64,000 nucleotides of DNA from Frigoribacterium sp. JB110 (GTDB lineage: Bacteria > Actinomycetota > Actinomycetes > Actinomycetales > Microbacteriaceae). Under the pieces are notes generated by a model that was not told where the DNA came from, made no database searches, and was given only the letters and a program-made list of their open reading frames with translations. How positions within the stretch are numbered: position 1 is the stretch's first letter; each line of letters starts with the position of its first letter. Location: contig NZ_FUIA01000008.1 in the NCBI RefSeq assembly GCF_900163665.1, positions 1 through 64,000 of the forward strand, given 5' to 3'. Below, one piece after another: positions 27,334-36,879 of this stretch. Position numbers and translations under genes: made by a program.

Positions 27334-28659
27334 ATGAGCGCGAATGCATATTCCCCCGACGGTTCCGCCCCTGCCAGGGGCGCGTTCGCCGCGCCGGGTG
27401 CCGACGGCGCGGTCGAGGCCACGCTGACCATCCCCGGCTCGAAGTCGCTGACGAACCGCGAGCTGGTGCTGGCGGCGATCGCCGAGGGGCCGAGCCGGAT
27501 CTCTGCGCCGCTGCCGTCCGAGGATTCCAACCGGATGATCGAGTCGCTGCGAGCGCTCGGCGTCGGCATCGAGGCCGCCGCCGGCGAGAGCGAGTTCGGC
27601 GATGACCTGATCGTGACGCCGGCGCCGCTGACCGGCGGCACCGTCGACTGCGGCCAGGCCGGCACGGTGATGCGCTTCGTCGCGCCGCTGGCGGGGCTCG
27701 CGACCGGCGAGGTGCTCGTCACGGCGCACGAGAACGCCCTGCATCGGCCGATGGGCCAGATGATCAAGGCGCTGCGCGACCTCAGGGTCGACATCGACGA
27801 CGGCGGCAACTGGTCGCTGCCGTTCACGGTGATGGGCCACGGGCAGATCCGCGGCGGCGAGCTCGAGATCGACGCGTCGACGTCGAGCCAGTTCGTCTCC
27901 GGCCTGCTGCTGGCCGCCCCGCGATTCGACGTCGGCCTGCATCTGCGGCACACCGGAGCTCGACTGCCGAGCATCCCGCACATCGAGATGACCGTCGAGA
28001 CGCTCGCCCGTCGCGGCGTGCACGTCGAGAAGCCCTCGCCAGGCGAATGGATCGTGCCGCCGGTACCCCCACGTGCCAAGAACGTGCACGTCGAGCCCGA
28101 CCTGTCGAACGCCGCGCCGTTCCTGGCCGCCGCTGTGCTGACGGGCGGCAGTGTGACGATCACGGACTGGCCGCCGCACTCGACTCAGCCAGGCGCGCAC
28201 CTGACCGACATCCTGCAGCGGTTCGGCGCGCGCACGAGCCGTCGCGGCGGCGCGCTGACCGTGACGGGCGGATCGACGATCACCGGGGTCGATCTCGACC
28301 TCTCGGCCGTCAGCGAACTGACTCCGACGCTGGTCGGCATCGCGATGTTCGCCGACGAACCGTCGACGTTCCACGGCATCGGCCACATCCGGGGCCACGA
28401 GACCGACCGGATCGCGGCGCTCGCCCGCAATGTGACGGCGCTCGGAGGCCGGGCGGAGGAGCTGGACGACGGCATCCGGATCATCCCTGCGCCACTGCAT
28501 GGCGGCACGTGGAAGGCGTTCCACGACCATCGCATCGCGACGACCGGCGCTCTCGTCGGGCTGCGCGTGCCTGACGTCGTCGTCGACGAGATCGGCGCCA
28601 CCGCGAAGACCCTGCCGCAGTTCTCGCAGCTGTGGTCACGGATGCTGGCCGGCGAATGA
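27334..28659 (+). CDS. aroA: 3-phosphoshikimate 1-carboxyvinyltransferase (EPSP synthase)
   Basis: 441-aa shikimate-pathway enzyme. PGSKSLTNRELVLAAIAEG carries the catalytic Lys; CGQAGTVMRFVAPLAGL is the class signature; DASTSSQFVSGLLLAAP, KETDRIAAL-equivalent GHETDRIAAL and DDHRIA-equivalent FHDHRIATTGAL are present. The ATG at 27334 follows AAGGTGG. It is divergent from sigR and co-directional with rsgA, the usual actinobacterial arrangement. Confidence 0.96.
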   Translation: MSANAYSPDGSAPARGAFAAPGADGAVEATLTIPGSKSLTNRELVLAAIAEGPSRISAPLPSEDSNRMIESLRALGVGIEAAAGESEFGDDLIVTPAPLTGGTVDCGQAGTVMRFVAPLAGLATGEVLVTAHENALHRPMGQMIKALRDLRVDIDDGGNWSLPFTVMGHGQIRGGELEIDASTSSQFVSGLLLAAPRFDVGLHLRHTGARLPSIPHIEMTVETLARRGVHVEKPSPGEWIVPPVPPRAKNVHVEPDLSNAAPFLAAAVLTGGSVTITDWPPHSTQPGAHLTDILQRFGARTSRRGGALTVTGGSTITGVDLDLSAVSELTPTLVGIAMFADEPSTFHGIGHIRGHETDRIAALARNVTALGGRAEELDDGIRIIPAPLHGGTWKAFHDHRIATTGALVGLRVPDVVVDEIGATAKTLPQFSQLWSRMLAGE

Positions 28660-28675
28660 GCGGAAGGCAGCGCAG

Positions 28676-29719
28676 GTGAGCTGGTTCGGCGACGTCGACG
28701 AAGACGACGAGGGCTACGACGAGTCCGATGTGCGGGTGCGGCCGAACCCGAAGGCGAACCGGCCGCGCACCAAGCGGCGACCGGCGCACGAGAGCGCGCA
28801 GATCGCGCGCGTGCTGGGCGTCGACCGCGGGCGCTACACGGTGCTCGTCCGCGAAGGCCGCGACGACGAGCGCGAGGTGATCGCGACCAGGGCCCGCGAA
28901 CTGCGCAAGACAGCGATCGTCACCGGCGACAGCGCGCGCATCGTCGGCGATCTCTCCGGCGACACCGGCACGCTGTGCCGCATCGTCGGCCTCGAGGATC
29001 GCACCTCGCTGCTGCGGCGCAGCGCCGACGACACCGACCAGGTCGAACGGGTCATCGTCGCCAACGCCGATCAGATGCTGCTGGTGGTCGCCGCGGCCGA
29101 TCCCGAGCCCCGCCCCCGCCTGGTCGACCGCTATCTGATCGCGGCGCTCGACGCGGGGCTGCGGCCGCTGATGGTGATCACGAAGACCGACCTGTCCGAC
29201 CCGTCCGCCTTCCTCGAGCACTTCTCCGGGCTGGCCGACCTGCGTGTGTTCCTCTCATCGCAGGACGAACCGCCGGTCGACGAGATCGGTGCGTCCCTCG
29301 TCGGACGCACCACGGTGTTCGTCGGGCACTCCGGCGTCGGCAAGTCCACGCTCGTGAACGCCCTCGTGCCCAGCGCCCATCGGGCAACAGGGCACGTGAA
29401 CGAGGTGACCGGACGCGGACGGCACACCTCGTCGTCCACCGTGTCGCTGCGCTACATCTCCGATGCCGGATCCGGGTGGGTGATCGACACCCCAGGGGTG
29501 CGGTCGTTCGGGCTCGGGCACGTCGATCCGGAGAACATCCTGCGCGCCTACCCCGACCTCGCCGCCGTCGCCGAGGAATGCCCACGCGGGTGCTCGCACC
29601 TGCCGGAGGCGCCGGACTGCGCGCTCAACGAGGCCGTGGAAGCCGGAGCGCTCCCCGCCGCCCGCCTGGACTCGCTGCAGCGGCTGCTCGCGACATTCGA
29701 GGGGCGCACTGACTGGTAG
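28676..29719 (+). CDS. rsgA: Small ribosomal subunit biogenesis GTPase RsgA
   Basis: 347 aa. N-terminal OB fold, then a circularly permuted GTPase: G4 (ITKTD) comes before G1 (GHSGVGKST), with G3 at DTPGVRSFGL. A C-terminal zinc knuckle CPRGCSHLPEAPDC follows. It matures the 30S subunit. The GTG at 28676 lies 17 bp after the aroA stop with GGAAGG upstream. Confidence 0.94.
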   Translation: MSWFGDVDEDDEGYDESDVRVRPNPKANRPRTKRRPAHESAQIARVLGVDRGRYTVLVREGRDDEREVIATRARELRKTAIVTGDSARIVGDLSGDTGTLCRIVGLEDRTSLLRRSADDTDQVERVIVANADQMLLVVAAADPEPRPRLVDRYLIAALDAGLRPLMVITKTDLSDPSAFLEHFSGLADLRVFLSSQDEPPVDEIGASLVGRTTVFVGHSGVGKSTLVNALVPSAHRATGHVNEVTGRGRHTSSSTVSLRYISDAGSGWVIDTPGVRSFGLGHVDPENILRAYPDLAAVAEECPRGCSHLPEAPDCALNEAVEAGALPAARLDSLQRLLATFEGRTDW

Positions 29720-29742
29720 GTGCGCGGAGTCCCTAAGGCAGG

Positions 29743-30933
29743 TCAGAAGTCCTTCAGCTTCCGCGAGATCGACGACCCCTTGGTTCCATCACTGTAGGCG
29801 ACGGTGATCGTCGGATTACTGATGCCGAGATCGAGCAAGCGTCCGCCGACCTTCAGTGAGCCGGTGCCCGAACCATCGAAATGGATAGTCCCCGCCTGGT
29901 TCCCGCCATACGTGACCTTCGCCGCGGAGCCGGGCTCTCCCGCCACCGTGAGCGTGTAGGAGGACAGCACCTTGATCTTGATGCCGAGCACCACCTTGAT
30001 AGTCGAGTTTTCCTGCAGACCACCGAACTTCAGCGGATCCGGCACCACCACTGGCGGGTCCGGTTTCGTCGGAGGATCCGGTTGGATCGGAGTGTCGTCG
30101 CCGCCGTCCGAACCGCCGTTCCCGTCGGAATCTCCGCCGCCGTCGCCGGAACCGTCGCTGCCGTCACCGGAACCGTCGCTATCGCCCGACCCGCCGCCAC
30201 CGTTTCCGGAGCTGCCGTCGCCCGAGCCACCGTCACCGGAACCGCCGCCACTGGAACCGTCACCGTTTCCGCCGTCGCCCGAGCCGCCGTTACCACCGCC
30301 ACCGCCGTTGCCGCCGGATGTTCCAGACCCACCCGAGCCGGATCCGCCTGAGCCGGAAGATCCTGAGCCACCGGAGCCTGTTCCCGAGCCGCCGGAGCCC
30401 GAGGCCCCGTCATCGCTCGACGAGCCATCACTCCCCGGTGCGTCGTCGTCTCCCGACGAGCCGTCGGCGTTCCCGCCCTGCCCCTTCTCGGAGTTGACAC
30501 CGGGCACGATGCTGCCAGAGCCGCCACCGGCTTCCTGCTCAGGCGCGTGCTTGATGCCGTCGGCGAAGTTCAGCAGGAAGTTGTCCTTGGCCGAGGCCGT
30601 GCCGTACTCCCCCGGTGCAGCGCTCATGCTGTCGGAGGGATCGACTTCCGAGGCCGTCGGCTCGAAGTCCGGATTGTGGTAGGCGCCGACCGCGTCGACG
30701 GCCAGGTTCGCCACGAGCGCGACGGCGACCGCCCCGGCGAACACGCCGACAGCCGACCGGATGCCCTGCCCCGCCGTCGCTGCGCCGGTTCGGACGGACT
30801 GCGCAGCAGGCAGCTTCGCCGCGGCTGCACCGGCGGCGGGCGCGTGCAGCGGAGGTGCCAATGGCTGCGGCGCCCCGGCCGGCAGCGCGCTCGACGGCGC
30901 TGCGCCGGATGCCGACGGCTCGGTTGTGGTCAT
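29743..30933 (-). CDS. Membrane-anchored protein with long Gly/Ser/Asp-rich stalk
   Basis: 396 aa. Residues 1-55 are Pro/Ala-rich; one hydrophobic segment lies near 58-80 (GVFAGAVAVALVANLAV). An external part follows with about 160 residues almost entirely Gly, Ser and Asp (roughly 130-285), then a short Pro-rich linker (PDPPTKPDPPVVVPDP), then a 100-residue beta-rich domain resembling an Ig-like fold (YTLTVAGEPGSAAKVTYGG). There is no LPXTG. I infer a surface protein whose C-terminal domain is held away from the membrane; function unknown. Confidence 0.8.
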   Translation of the reverse strand: MTTTEPSASGAAPSSALPAGAPQPLAPPLHAPAAGAAAAKLPAAQSVRTGAATAGQGIRSAVGVFAGAVAVALVANLAVDAVGAYHNPDFEPTASEVDPSDSMSAAPGEYGTASAKDNFLLNFADGIKHAPEQEAGGGSGSIVPGVNSEKGQGGNADGSSGDDDAPGSDGSSSDDGASGSGGSGTGSGGSGSSGSGGSGSGGSGTSGGNGGGGGNGGSGDGGNGDGSSGGGSGDGGSGDGSSGNGGGGSGDSDGSGDGSDGSGDGGGDSDGNGGSDGGDDTPIQPDPPTKPDPPVVVPDPLKFGGLQENSTIKVVLGIKIKVLSSYTLTVAGEPGSAAKVTYGGNQAGTIHFDGSGTGSLKVGGRLLDLGISNPTITVAYSDGTKGSSISRKLKDF

Positions 30934-31070
30934 TCGGAGTTCCCCAGCAGGTTCCGGATGGCGCCGATTCCGGCCATCCTCGTCCCAGGATACGGGAGTA
31001 CCCGTCTTTCTGGCGAGACGTCGCCCATCCGGATGCGAGAGGAACTCGAATTCGCACGCCGTGCGCGGCG

Positions 31071-32495
31071 TCAGTGCGCCGCATTGCCCTCGATATAGGC
31101 GCGGAGCGCCTGCTCGTCGCCAGGCATCTCCACGACCTCCTGTGCGGCGGAGAGCATGGCGCGGAGCTCATCGGACAGCGGCAGCTCGACACCGATCGCC
31201 TCCGTGATCGTCTCCTGGAACTTCGCGGGCTTCGCGGTCTCGAGCACGAGCATCGGCACGCCGTCCTCGATGTGCTCCCGCGCCACCTTCACGCCGTCTG
31301 CGGTGTGCGGGTCGATGATCTCACCCGTCGCCTCGTGCACCGCGCGGATAGTCGCGAGCCGGTCGGCGTGGGTCGAGGTGCCGCTGAAGAATCCGAACTC
31401 GTCCTTCAGCCGCGGCAGCTCGGCTGTCAGGTCGAGCGCGCCGGTTTCGTCGAGCTCGCGCCACGCGGCGTTCATGCGCTCAGCGTCGCGGTCGAGCAGG
31501 TCGAACAGGAAGCGCTCCAGGTTCGACGCCTTCGAGATGTCCATCGACGGGCTCGACGTCGCGAGCGTCTGCTCGGCCGATCTCGGCCGGTACGCCCCGG
31601 TGCGGAAGAACTCGTCGAGCACGTTGTTCTCGTTCGCGGCGAGCACGAGGCGCCGGATCGGCACGCCCATCCCCTTCGCGAAGTAGCCGGCGAGGATGTT
31701 CCCGAAGTTGCCCGACGGCACGGTCACGGAGATCTCGAAGGTCTCCCTGGCATCGACGTCGACGGAGTCGCTCGCGCGCAGCCACGCCCACACGTAGTAG
31801 ACGACCTGTGAGGTGATCCGGGCCAGGTTGATCGAGTTGACCGCCCCGAGGTTCTGCGCGCGCTTGAACTCGAGGTCGCCGGCGAGCGCCTTGACGAGGT
31901 TCTGCGCGTCGTCGAAGACGCCGTCGATGGCGATGTTGTGGATGTTCTCGTCGGTCAGCGAGTACATCTGCGCTCGCTGGAACGCGCTCATCCGGCCCTG
32001 CGGCGAGAGCATGAAGACCGTGATGCGGTCCTTGCCGCGGAACGCGTACTCCGCCGCCGATCCGGTGTCGCCCGACGTCGCGCCCAGGATGTTCAGGGTC
32101 GTGCCCCGTCGCTCCAGCGCGTACTCGACGACCTCGCCGAGGAACTGCATCGCCATGTCCTTGAACGCCAGCGTCGGGCCTTCGCTCAGCCCGACGAGCG
32201 TGAGCCCGCCGTCGATGTCGCGCAGCGGTGCGATGCCGTCGGGGAAGTTGTGCGGCCCGTACGCCCGTCCGCACATCTCGGCGAGGTCGTCGCGCGGGAT
32301 GTCGGTCGCGAACAGACCGAGCACCTCGGTCGCCAGGCCCGCATAGTCGAGCCCGCGCCAGACCTCCAGCTGCTCCGCGTCGATGCGGGGCAGCTGCGTC
32401 GGCACCGCGAGGCCGCCATCAGGGGCCAGACCTTCGAGAAGCGTCTCGCAGAAGTCGGTCGGTTCCATGCCGCCACGGGTGGAGATGTACTGCAC
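31071..32495 (-). CDS. thrC: Threonine synthase
   Basis: 474 aa, the long (fungal/E. coli-like) class of threonine synthases, which make threonine from O-phosphohomoserine. QYISTRGG opens the protein; the PLP Lys is in PTLAFKDMAMQFLG; NILGATSGDTGSAAEYAF and SVTVPSGNFGNILAGYFAKGMG bind PLP phosphate and ligand. The GTG at 32495 is preceded by GAGGAG at proper spacing. It lies alone, with the ABC importer genes upstream on the same strand. Confidence 0.95.
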   Translation of the reverse strand: MQYISTRGGMEPTDFCETLLEGLAPDGGLAVPTQLPRIDAEQLEVWRGLDYAGLATEVLGLFATDIPRDDLAEMCGRAYGPHNFPDGIAPLRDIDGGLTLVGLSEGPTLAFKDMAMQFLGEVVEYALERRGTTLNILGATSGDTGSAAEYAFRGKDRITVFMLSPQGRMSAFQRAQMYSLTDENIHNIAIDGVFDDAQNLVKALAGDLEFKRAQNLGAVNSINLARITSQVVYYVWAWLRASDSVDVDARETFEISVTVPSGNFGNILAGYFAKGMGVPIRRLVLAANENNVLDEFFRTGAYRPRSAEQTLATSSPSMDISKASNLERFLFDLLDRDAERMNAAWRELDETGALDLTAELPRLKDEFGFFSGTSTHADRLATIRAVHEATGEIIDPHTADGVKVAREHIEDGVPMLVLETAKPAKFQETITEAIGVELPLSDELRAMLSAAQEVVEMPGDEQALRAYIEGNAAH

Positions 32496-32649
32496 GGGGT
32501 GCTCCTCGGTGTCTGGGGTGCTGCGTGCGCTGACGCACCGACCCATTGTCTCAGGGTCTCGCTCCGCCTCGCACCGGTTGGCGAGCGCGTCGATCCCGCC
32601 CTGGCTCGACGCTCGGACGTCATCGCCGCCTCTGCCGCGTCGACACGTC

Positions 32650-33441
32650 CTAGCCGAGCATCGCGCGATCGTCGAAGGTCGCGCCCTTGATCTTGCCGAA
32701 CTCGGCGAGCAGATGATCCACTGTGAGCTCGCGCTTGGCTGCCTTGCTGGCCGTGAACACGATGCGCCCCTCATGCATCATGATGAGACGGTTGCCGAGG
32801 GCGAGCGCCTGCTGCATGTTGTGCGTGACCATCAGGGTGGTCAGCCCGCCCTGTTCGACGATGCGTCCGGTGAGCGAGGTCACCAGCTCGGCGCGCTGCG
32901 GGTCGAGGGCGGCGGTGTGCTCGTCGAGCAGCAGGATGCGCGGGTGCGTGAACCCCGCCATCAGCAGCGAGAGCGCCTGGCGCTGGCCGCCCGAGAGCAG
33001 CCCTACCTTCGCCTTGAGCCGATTCTCGAGACCGAGTTCGAGCGAGCGCAGCTCCTCGGCGAAGCGCTCACGCCGGTTCTTCGTCACACCGCGGCCGAGC
33101 CCGCGGCGCGCGCCGCGCTTGAGCGCGAGCGACAGGTTCTGCTCGATGGTGAGGTCGGGCGCGGTCCCGGCCATCGGATCCTGGAACACCCTGCCGACGT
33201 ATCGCGCCCGTCGGTGCTCCCTCAGACGGTTGACGCGCGTGCCGTCGATCTCGATGTCACCGGAATCCGCCGTGATCCGTCCGGCGACCGCATTGAGCAG
33301 GGTCGACTTGCCCGCACCGTTCGAGCCGATCACGGTGACGAAGTCGCCCTCGTCGAGCCGCAGGCTGAGGTCAGTCAGTGCCCGGCGTTCGTTCACCGAT
33401 CCGGGGAAGAAGGTCTTGCTGAGGTGATCGATCGCGAGCAC
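32650..33441 (-). CDS. ABC transporter ATP-binding protein (ABC_sub_bind-type importer)
   Basis: 263 aa. Walker A GSNGAGKST near residue 39, signature LLSGGQRQALSLLM, Walker B ILLLDEHTAALDP with DEHTAALDP typical of the TrpX/YX-type importers, and the switch His in VTHNMQQAL. It begins one base from the permease stop, forming the third gene of a binding protein-permease-ATPase operon. Confidence 0.9.
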   Translation of the reverse strand: MLAIDHLSKTFFPGSVNERRALTDLSLRLDEGDFVTVIGSNGAGKSTLLNAVAGRITADSGDIEIDGTRVNRLREHRRARYVGRVFQDPMAGTAPDLTIEQNLSLALKRGARRGLGRGVTKNRRERFAEELRSLELGLENRLKAKVGLLSGGQRQALSLLMAGFTHPRILLLDEHTAALDPQRAELVTSLTGRIVEQGGLTTLMVTHNMQQALALGNRLIMMHEGRIVFTASKAAKRELTVDHLLAEFGKIKGATFDDRAMLG

Positions 33442-33442
33442 G

Positions 33443-34378
33443 TCAGACCTCCGCCTTCTCGCGGGCCACGGGTTCGGTGTGCTGTGCGCGAGTCCGGCCG
33501 CCGAACAGGTCGCGCCAAGACGGCACGCGCTTCAGGAAGCCCCAGCGCGGCAGGATCAGCGCGATGACCACGAGCGCCGCAGTGATGAACTTCATGTCGT
33601 TGGGGTTCAGTCCCACCTGCAGCGCCGCGAAGATGATGATCCGGTACAGCACGGCGCCGACGACGACGGCGAGGCTCGCCAGGAAGATGAACCGCTGGCC
33701 GAGCACCGCCTGGCCGAGGATCACCGACGCCAAGCCGACCAGGATCAGGCCGATGCCCATGCTGATGTCCGCGAAGCCCTGGTACTGGGCGACGAGCGCT
33801 CCGCACAGCCCGACGAGGCCGTTGGAGAGTGCGAGCGTGAGGATCGTGGTGCCGTCGGTGTTGGCGCCGAGGCTGCCGATCATCTGCTTGTTGTTTCCGG
33901 TGGCCTGGATCGCCAGCCCCAGGTCGGTCGAGAGGAACCAGTCCACGACGAGCTTCAGCACGAACACGCTCGCAAAGAAGATGAGCACGCCGATCCAGGT
34001 GCGGCCGAGCAGTTCCGCGTCGCGCAGCGGGGTCATCAGGGTCTCTTCGCGCAGCAGCGGCACGTTGGCGCCGCCCATGATGCGCAGGTTCACCGACCAC
34101 AGCGCGATCATGGTGAGGATCCCCGCCAGCAGCCCGTCGATGCGTCCCTTCGTATGCAGCACGCCGGTGATCGCACCGGCGACCAGGCCGGCACCGCCAG
34201 CTGCAAGGGTCGCCAGTACGGGGTTCTGCCCGCCCGTGATCATCGCCGCGGCGACCGCAGCGCCCATCGTGAAACTGCCGTCGACCGTGAGGTCCGGGAA
34301 CTGCAGCACGCGGAACGTCAGATAGACGCCCAGTGCCATGACCCCGTAGATGAGGCCGAGCTCGACCGCTCCGATCAT
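33443..34378 (-). CDS. ABC transporter permease (branched-chain-type fold)
   Basis: 311 aa with about eight or nine hydrophobic segments. QFPDLTVDGSFTMGAAVAAA and ILTMIALWSVNLRIMG match permeases of the ABC_sub_bind importer group. A basic cytoplasmic tail ends REKAEV. It partners the lipoprotein upstream and the ATPase downstream. Confidence 0.9.
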   Translation of the reverse strand: MIGAVELGLIYGVMALGVYLTFRVLQFPDLTVDGSFTMGAAVAAAMITGGQNPVLATLAAGGAGLVAGAITGVLHTKGRIDGLLAGILTMIALWSVNLRIMGGANVPLLREETLMTPLRDAELLGRTWIGVLIFFASVFVLKLVVDWFLSTDLGLAIQATGNNKQMIGSLGANTDGTTILTLALSNGLVGLCGALVAQYQGFADISMGIGLILVGLASVILGQAVLGQRFIFLASLAVVVGAVLYRIIIFAALQVGLNPNDMKFITAALVVIALILPRWGFLKRVPSWRDLFGGRTRAQHTEPVAREKAEV

Positions 34379-34384
34379 GGGGGC

Positions 34385-35392
34385 TTACTCGATGACCTGG
34401 TCGGCGCGGTCGACCACCGAGGCCGGCAGCTCCACGCCCATCCGCTCCGCGGCGGCCGGGTTGATGATCAGTTCGACGTCGTTCGACGTCTCGACAGGCA
34501 TCTCCGCCGGGTCCTCGCCGTTCTGCAGGATGCTGGCAGCCATCTCGCCGGTCTGGTAGCCGAGCTTGTAGTAGTCGATGCCGAGAGTCGCGATCGCGCC
34601 GCCCTCGACAGGGCCAGAATCGCCGCTGATGACCGGGATCTGGTTCTGCTCGGCGACCTGGATCAGCGCGGCGATGCCCGACACAACCGTGTTGTCCGTC
34701 GGGACATAGAACGCGTCGACGCCGTCCAGGGACTGCGCGGCCTGCTGCACCTCTGCCGAGTTCGAGACCGTGGCCTCCTCGATCGTGAGACCGAGCTCGC
34801 TGGCAGCGTCCTTCGCGAGCTCCACCTGCACCTCGGAGTTGACCTCGCCCGAGCTGTACACGACACCGACGGTCTTCGCGTCCGGCGCGATCTCGGTGAG
34901 AAGCTCGAGCTGCTCTGCCACGGGGTTCAGATCGCTCGTGCCCGTGACGTTGGAACCTGGCGCCTCGTTCGAGTCGACCAGGCCCGCCTCGACGGCGTCG
35001 GTGACCGAGGTGAACAGCACCGGGATGTCGATGATCTGCTGTGCGGCGGCCTGTGCTGACGGCGTCGCATTGGCGAGCACCAGGTCGAGGTCGCCGTCGC
35101 TGGCGAAGGTCGAGGCGATCGTGTTGGTGTTGGCGACCTCGCCCTGCGCGTTCTGGTCGTCGTACTCGGCGTTGATGCCTGCGACGTCGACCGCCTCTTT
35201 GAAGCCCTCTGTGGCTGCGTCGAGCGCGTCGTGCTGCACGAACTGCAGGACGCCGATCTTCACCTGGTCGTCGCCGGGGTCACCGGCGCCGTCGGATGCG
35301 CCGTCGTCGGACGACGAGCATGCGGTGAGGGCGAGCAGCGCCGTGGCGCCGAGACCGAGAACGGCGAGGCCGCGGGAACGGGGCTGAGACAT
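34385..35392 (-). CDS. ABC transporter substrate-binding lipoprotein (ABC_sub_bind family)
   Basis: 335 aa from the ATG at 35392 (AAGGAAG upstream). Lipobox LTAC gives a lipid-anchored Cys near residue 25, followed by a Ser/Asp-rich linker. Family motifs include KIGVLQFVQHDALDAATEGF, VLFTSVTDAVEAGLV, NVTGTSDL and VGVVYSSGEVNSEVQ. TrpX-like relatives bind aromatic amino acids or nucleosides; the ligand is open here. Confidence 0.9.
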   Translation of the reverse strand: MSQPRSRGLAVLGLGATALLALTACSSSDDGASDGAGDPGDDQVKIGVLQFVQHDALDAATEGFKEAVDVAGINAEYDDQNAQGEVANTNTIASTFASDGDLDLVLANATPSAQAAAQQIIDIPVLFTSVTDAVEAGLVDSNEAPGSNVTGTSDLNPVAEQLELLTEIAPDAKTVGVVYSSGEVNSEVQVELAKDAASELGLTIEEATVSNSAEVQQAAQSLDGVDAFYVPTDNTVVSGIAALIQVAEQNQIPVISGDSGPVEGGAIATLGIDYYKLGYQTGEMAASILQNGEDPAEMPVETSNDVELIINPAAAERMGVELPASVVDRADQVIE

Positions 35393-35511
35393 GTGACTTC
35401 CTTGAGGCAATCGATGGGACGCGATCCATGGAATGCTACCCGGTTCCGCCCCGCTCCCGCCGACACCCTGGCCCACGGCCTCCCGCATGGAAGCGGGCTA
35501 GCGTGGGAATC

Positions 35512-35985
35512 GTGTTCCACATCGTCTTCTACGAGCCCCGGATTCCTCCGAACACCGGCAACGCCATCCGGATGTCGGCCATCGTCGGCAGCACTCTGCA
35601 CCTGATCGAGCCGCTCGGCTTCGATCTCTCCGATGCGCACCTGCGCAGAGCAGGGCTCGACTACCACGATCTCGCGCACGTCGTGGTCCATCCGGACTTC
35701 GATGCGGCGACGGCACACCTCGCGGAGCACGGCTCAGGGCGCATTTACGCGTTCACCGGGCACTCCGAGAATTCCTTCGCCGACGTCGCCTACGAGAAGG
35801 GTGACGCACTGCTGTTCGGGCCGGAACCGACGGGCCTGCCCGACCACGTGCTGAACGACGAGCGCGTGACGAGGCAGCTGCGCATCCCGATGCGGCCGGG
35901 CGTGCGCTCGATGAACCTCTCGAACTCGGCCGCTGTCGCGGTGTTCGAAGCCTGGCGCCAGCACGGCTACGCGGGAGGCGTGTAG
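35512..35985 (+). CDS. trmL: tRNA (cytidine(34)-2'-O)-methyltransferase
   Basis: 157-aa SPOUT methyltransferase that modifies the wobble position of tRNA-Leu in characterised members. It opens HIVFYEPRIPPNTGNAIR; the trefoil knot includes LLFGPEPTGLPDH and the C-terminal RIPMRPGVRSMNLSNSAAVAVFEAWRQ binds SAM. The GTG at 35512 is used; an in-frame GTG at 35503 is an alternative. Confidence 0.92.
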   Translation: MFHIVFYEPRIPPNTGNAIRMSAIVGSTLHLIEPLGFDLSDAHLRRAGLDYHDLAHVVVHPDFDAATAHLAEHGSGRIYAFTGHSENSFADVAYEKGDALLFGPEPTGLPDHVLNDERVTRQLRIPMRPGVRSMNLSNSAAVAVFEAWRQHGYAGGV

Positions 35986-36015
35986 GGCGCCCACCGGTTC
36001 CGGCGGCGAGGGGCG

Positions 36016-36483
36016 TCAGAGCTCCTGCAGATAGCAGAGCATGCGATCCTCCGTGCCTGGCTGGACGTTCACGAACCCGTGCCGCTCGTAGAAGCGCCGT
36101 GTATCGGTGTCCGGCTCGTCGACGTTGATGTGGATCTCGCCGCCGCCGCGTTCGCGCACCTCGTCGATCACACGGCGCAGGATCGCGGTTCCGATGCGCT
36201 GATCGCGGAGCGCGGGCCGCACGTAGAGCTCGTCGAGCACGGCGATCGGACCGTCGTCGTAGATGGTCGGGCGCAGCGTGATCAGGGCGTAGCCGGTGGG
36301 ATCGTGCCGTCGGCCCGACAGCACCACGAATCCGTCCGTCCCATCGATGATGCGACGGAAGCGGGGAACCAGTTCGTGCAGTTCAGGACACGGCGAGAAG
36401 AACTCGGCGTTGAAGTCGGTCTGCATCCGAGCCGCGGCCTCCGCGTCGGAGGATGACGCCAGCCGTGTCTGCGAGGGTTCCAT
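36016..36483 (-). CDS. GNAT family N-acetyltransferase
   Basis: 155 aa. GNAT motif A is VLDELYVRPALRDQRIGTAILRRVIDE, with a C-terminal FYERHGFVNVQPG. Substrate unknown. It lies 6 bp downstream of the VOC gene and probably belongs to the same ArsR-controlled transcript. Confidence 0.85.
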   Translation of the reverse strand: MEPSQTRLASSSDAEAAARMQTDFNAEFFSPCPELHELVPRFRRIIDGTDGFVVLSGRRHDPTGYALITLRPTIYDDGPIAVLDELYVRPALRDQRIGTAILRRVIDEVRERGGGEIHINVDEPDTDTRRFYERHGFVNVQPGTEDRMLCYLQEL

Positions 36484-36489
36484 CCCGGC

Positions 36490-36879
36490 TCACTCGTTCT
36501 GCTGGATGATCTGGATCAGATTTCCGCACGTGTCGTCGAAGACGGCGGTCGTCACCGGCCCCATCGTCGTGGGCTCCTGGGTGAAGCGCACGCCGAGGCC
36601 GCGGAGCCTGGTGCACTCAGCCTCGACGTCGTCGACGGCGAACTGCGCGAACGGGATGCCGTCGGCGACGAGAGCCTGTGTGAACGGCGCCACCGCGGGG
36701 TGCCCGTTGGGCTCGAGCAGCAGTTCCGTCCCGTCGGGCTCGTCGGCGGAAGTGACTGTCAGCCAGCGATCCTCGCCCACAGGAACATCGTGCTTCGTCA
36801 CGAACCCGAGGGTGTCGGTGTAGAACTTCAGCGCTTTCGCCTGGTCGTCGACGAAGACGCTCGTCATTGCGATTCTCAT
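36490..36879 (-). CDS. VOC (glyoxalase/bleomycin resistance) family protein
   Basis: 129 aa, two beta-alpha-beta-beta-beta repeats. MTSVFVDDQAKALKFYTDTLGF and GVRFTQEPTTMGPVTTAVFDDTCGN match this large metal-dependent family. The start overlaps the stop of the ArsR-type regulator (36876-36879), so both are expressed together. Substrate unknown. Confidence 0.88.
   Translation of the reverse strand: MRIAMTSVFVDDQAKALKFYTDTLGFVTKHDVPVGEDRWLTVTSADEPDGTELLLEPNGHPAVAPFTQALVADGIPFAQFAVDDVEAECTRLRGLGVRFTQEPTTMGPVTTAVFDDTCGNLIQIIQQNE

Noticed and set aside
30090..30480. Tandem-repeat-like DNA that resembles a repeat array
   Set aside because: It is the coding sequence for the Gly/Ser/Asp-rich stalk; units are irregular and there are no spacers, so it is not a CRISPR or satellite array.
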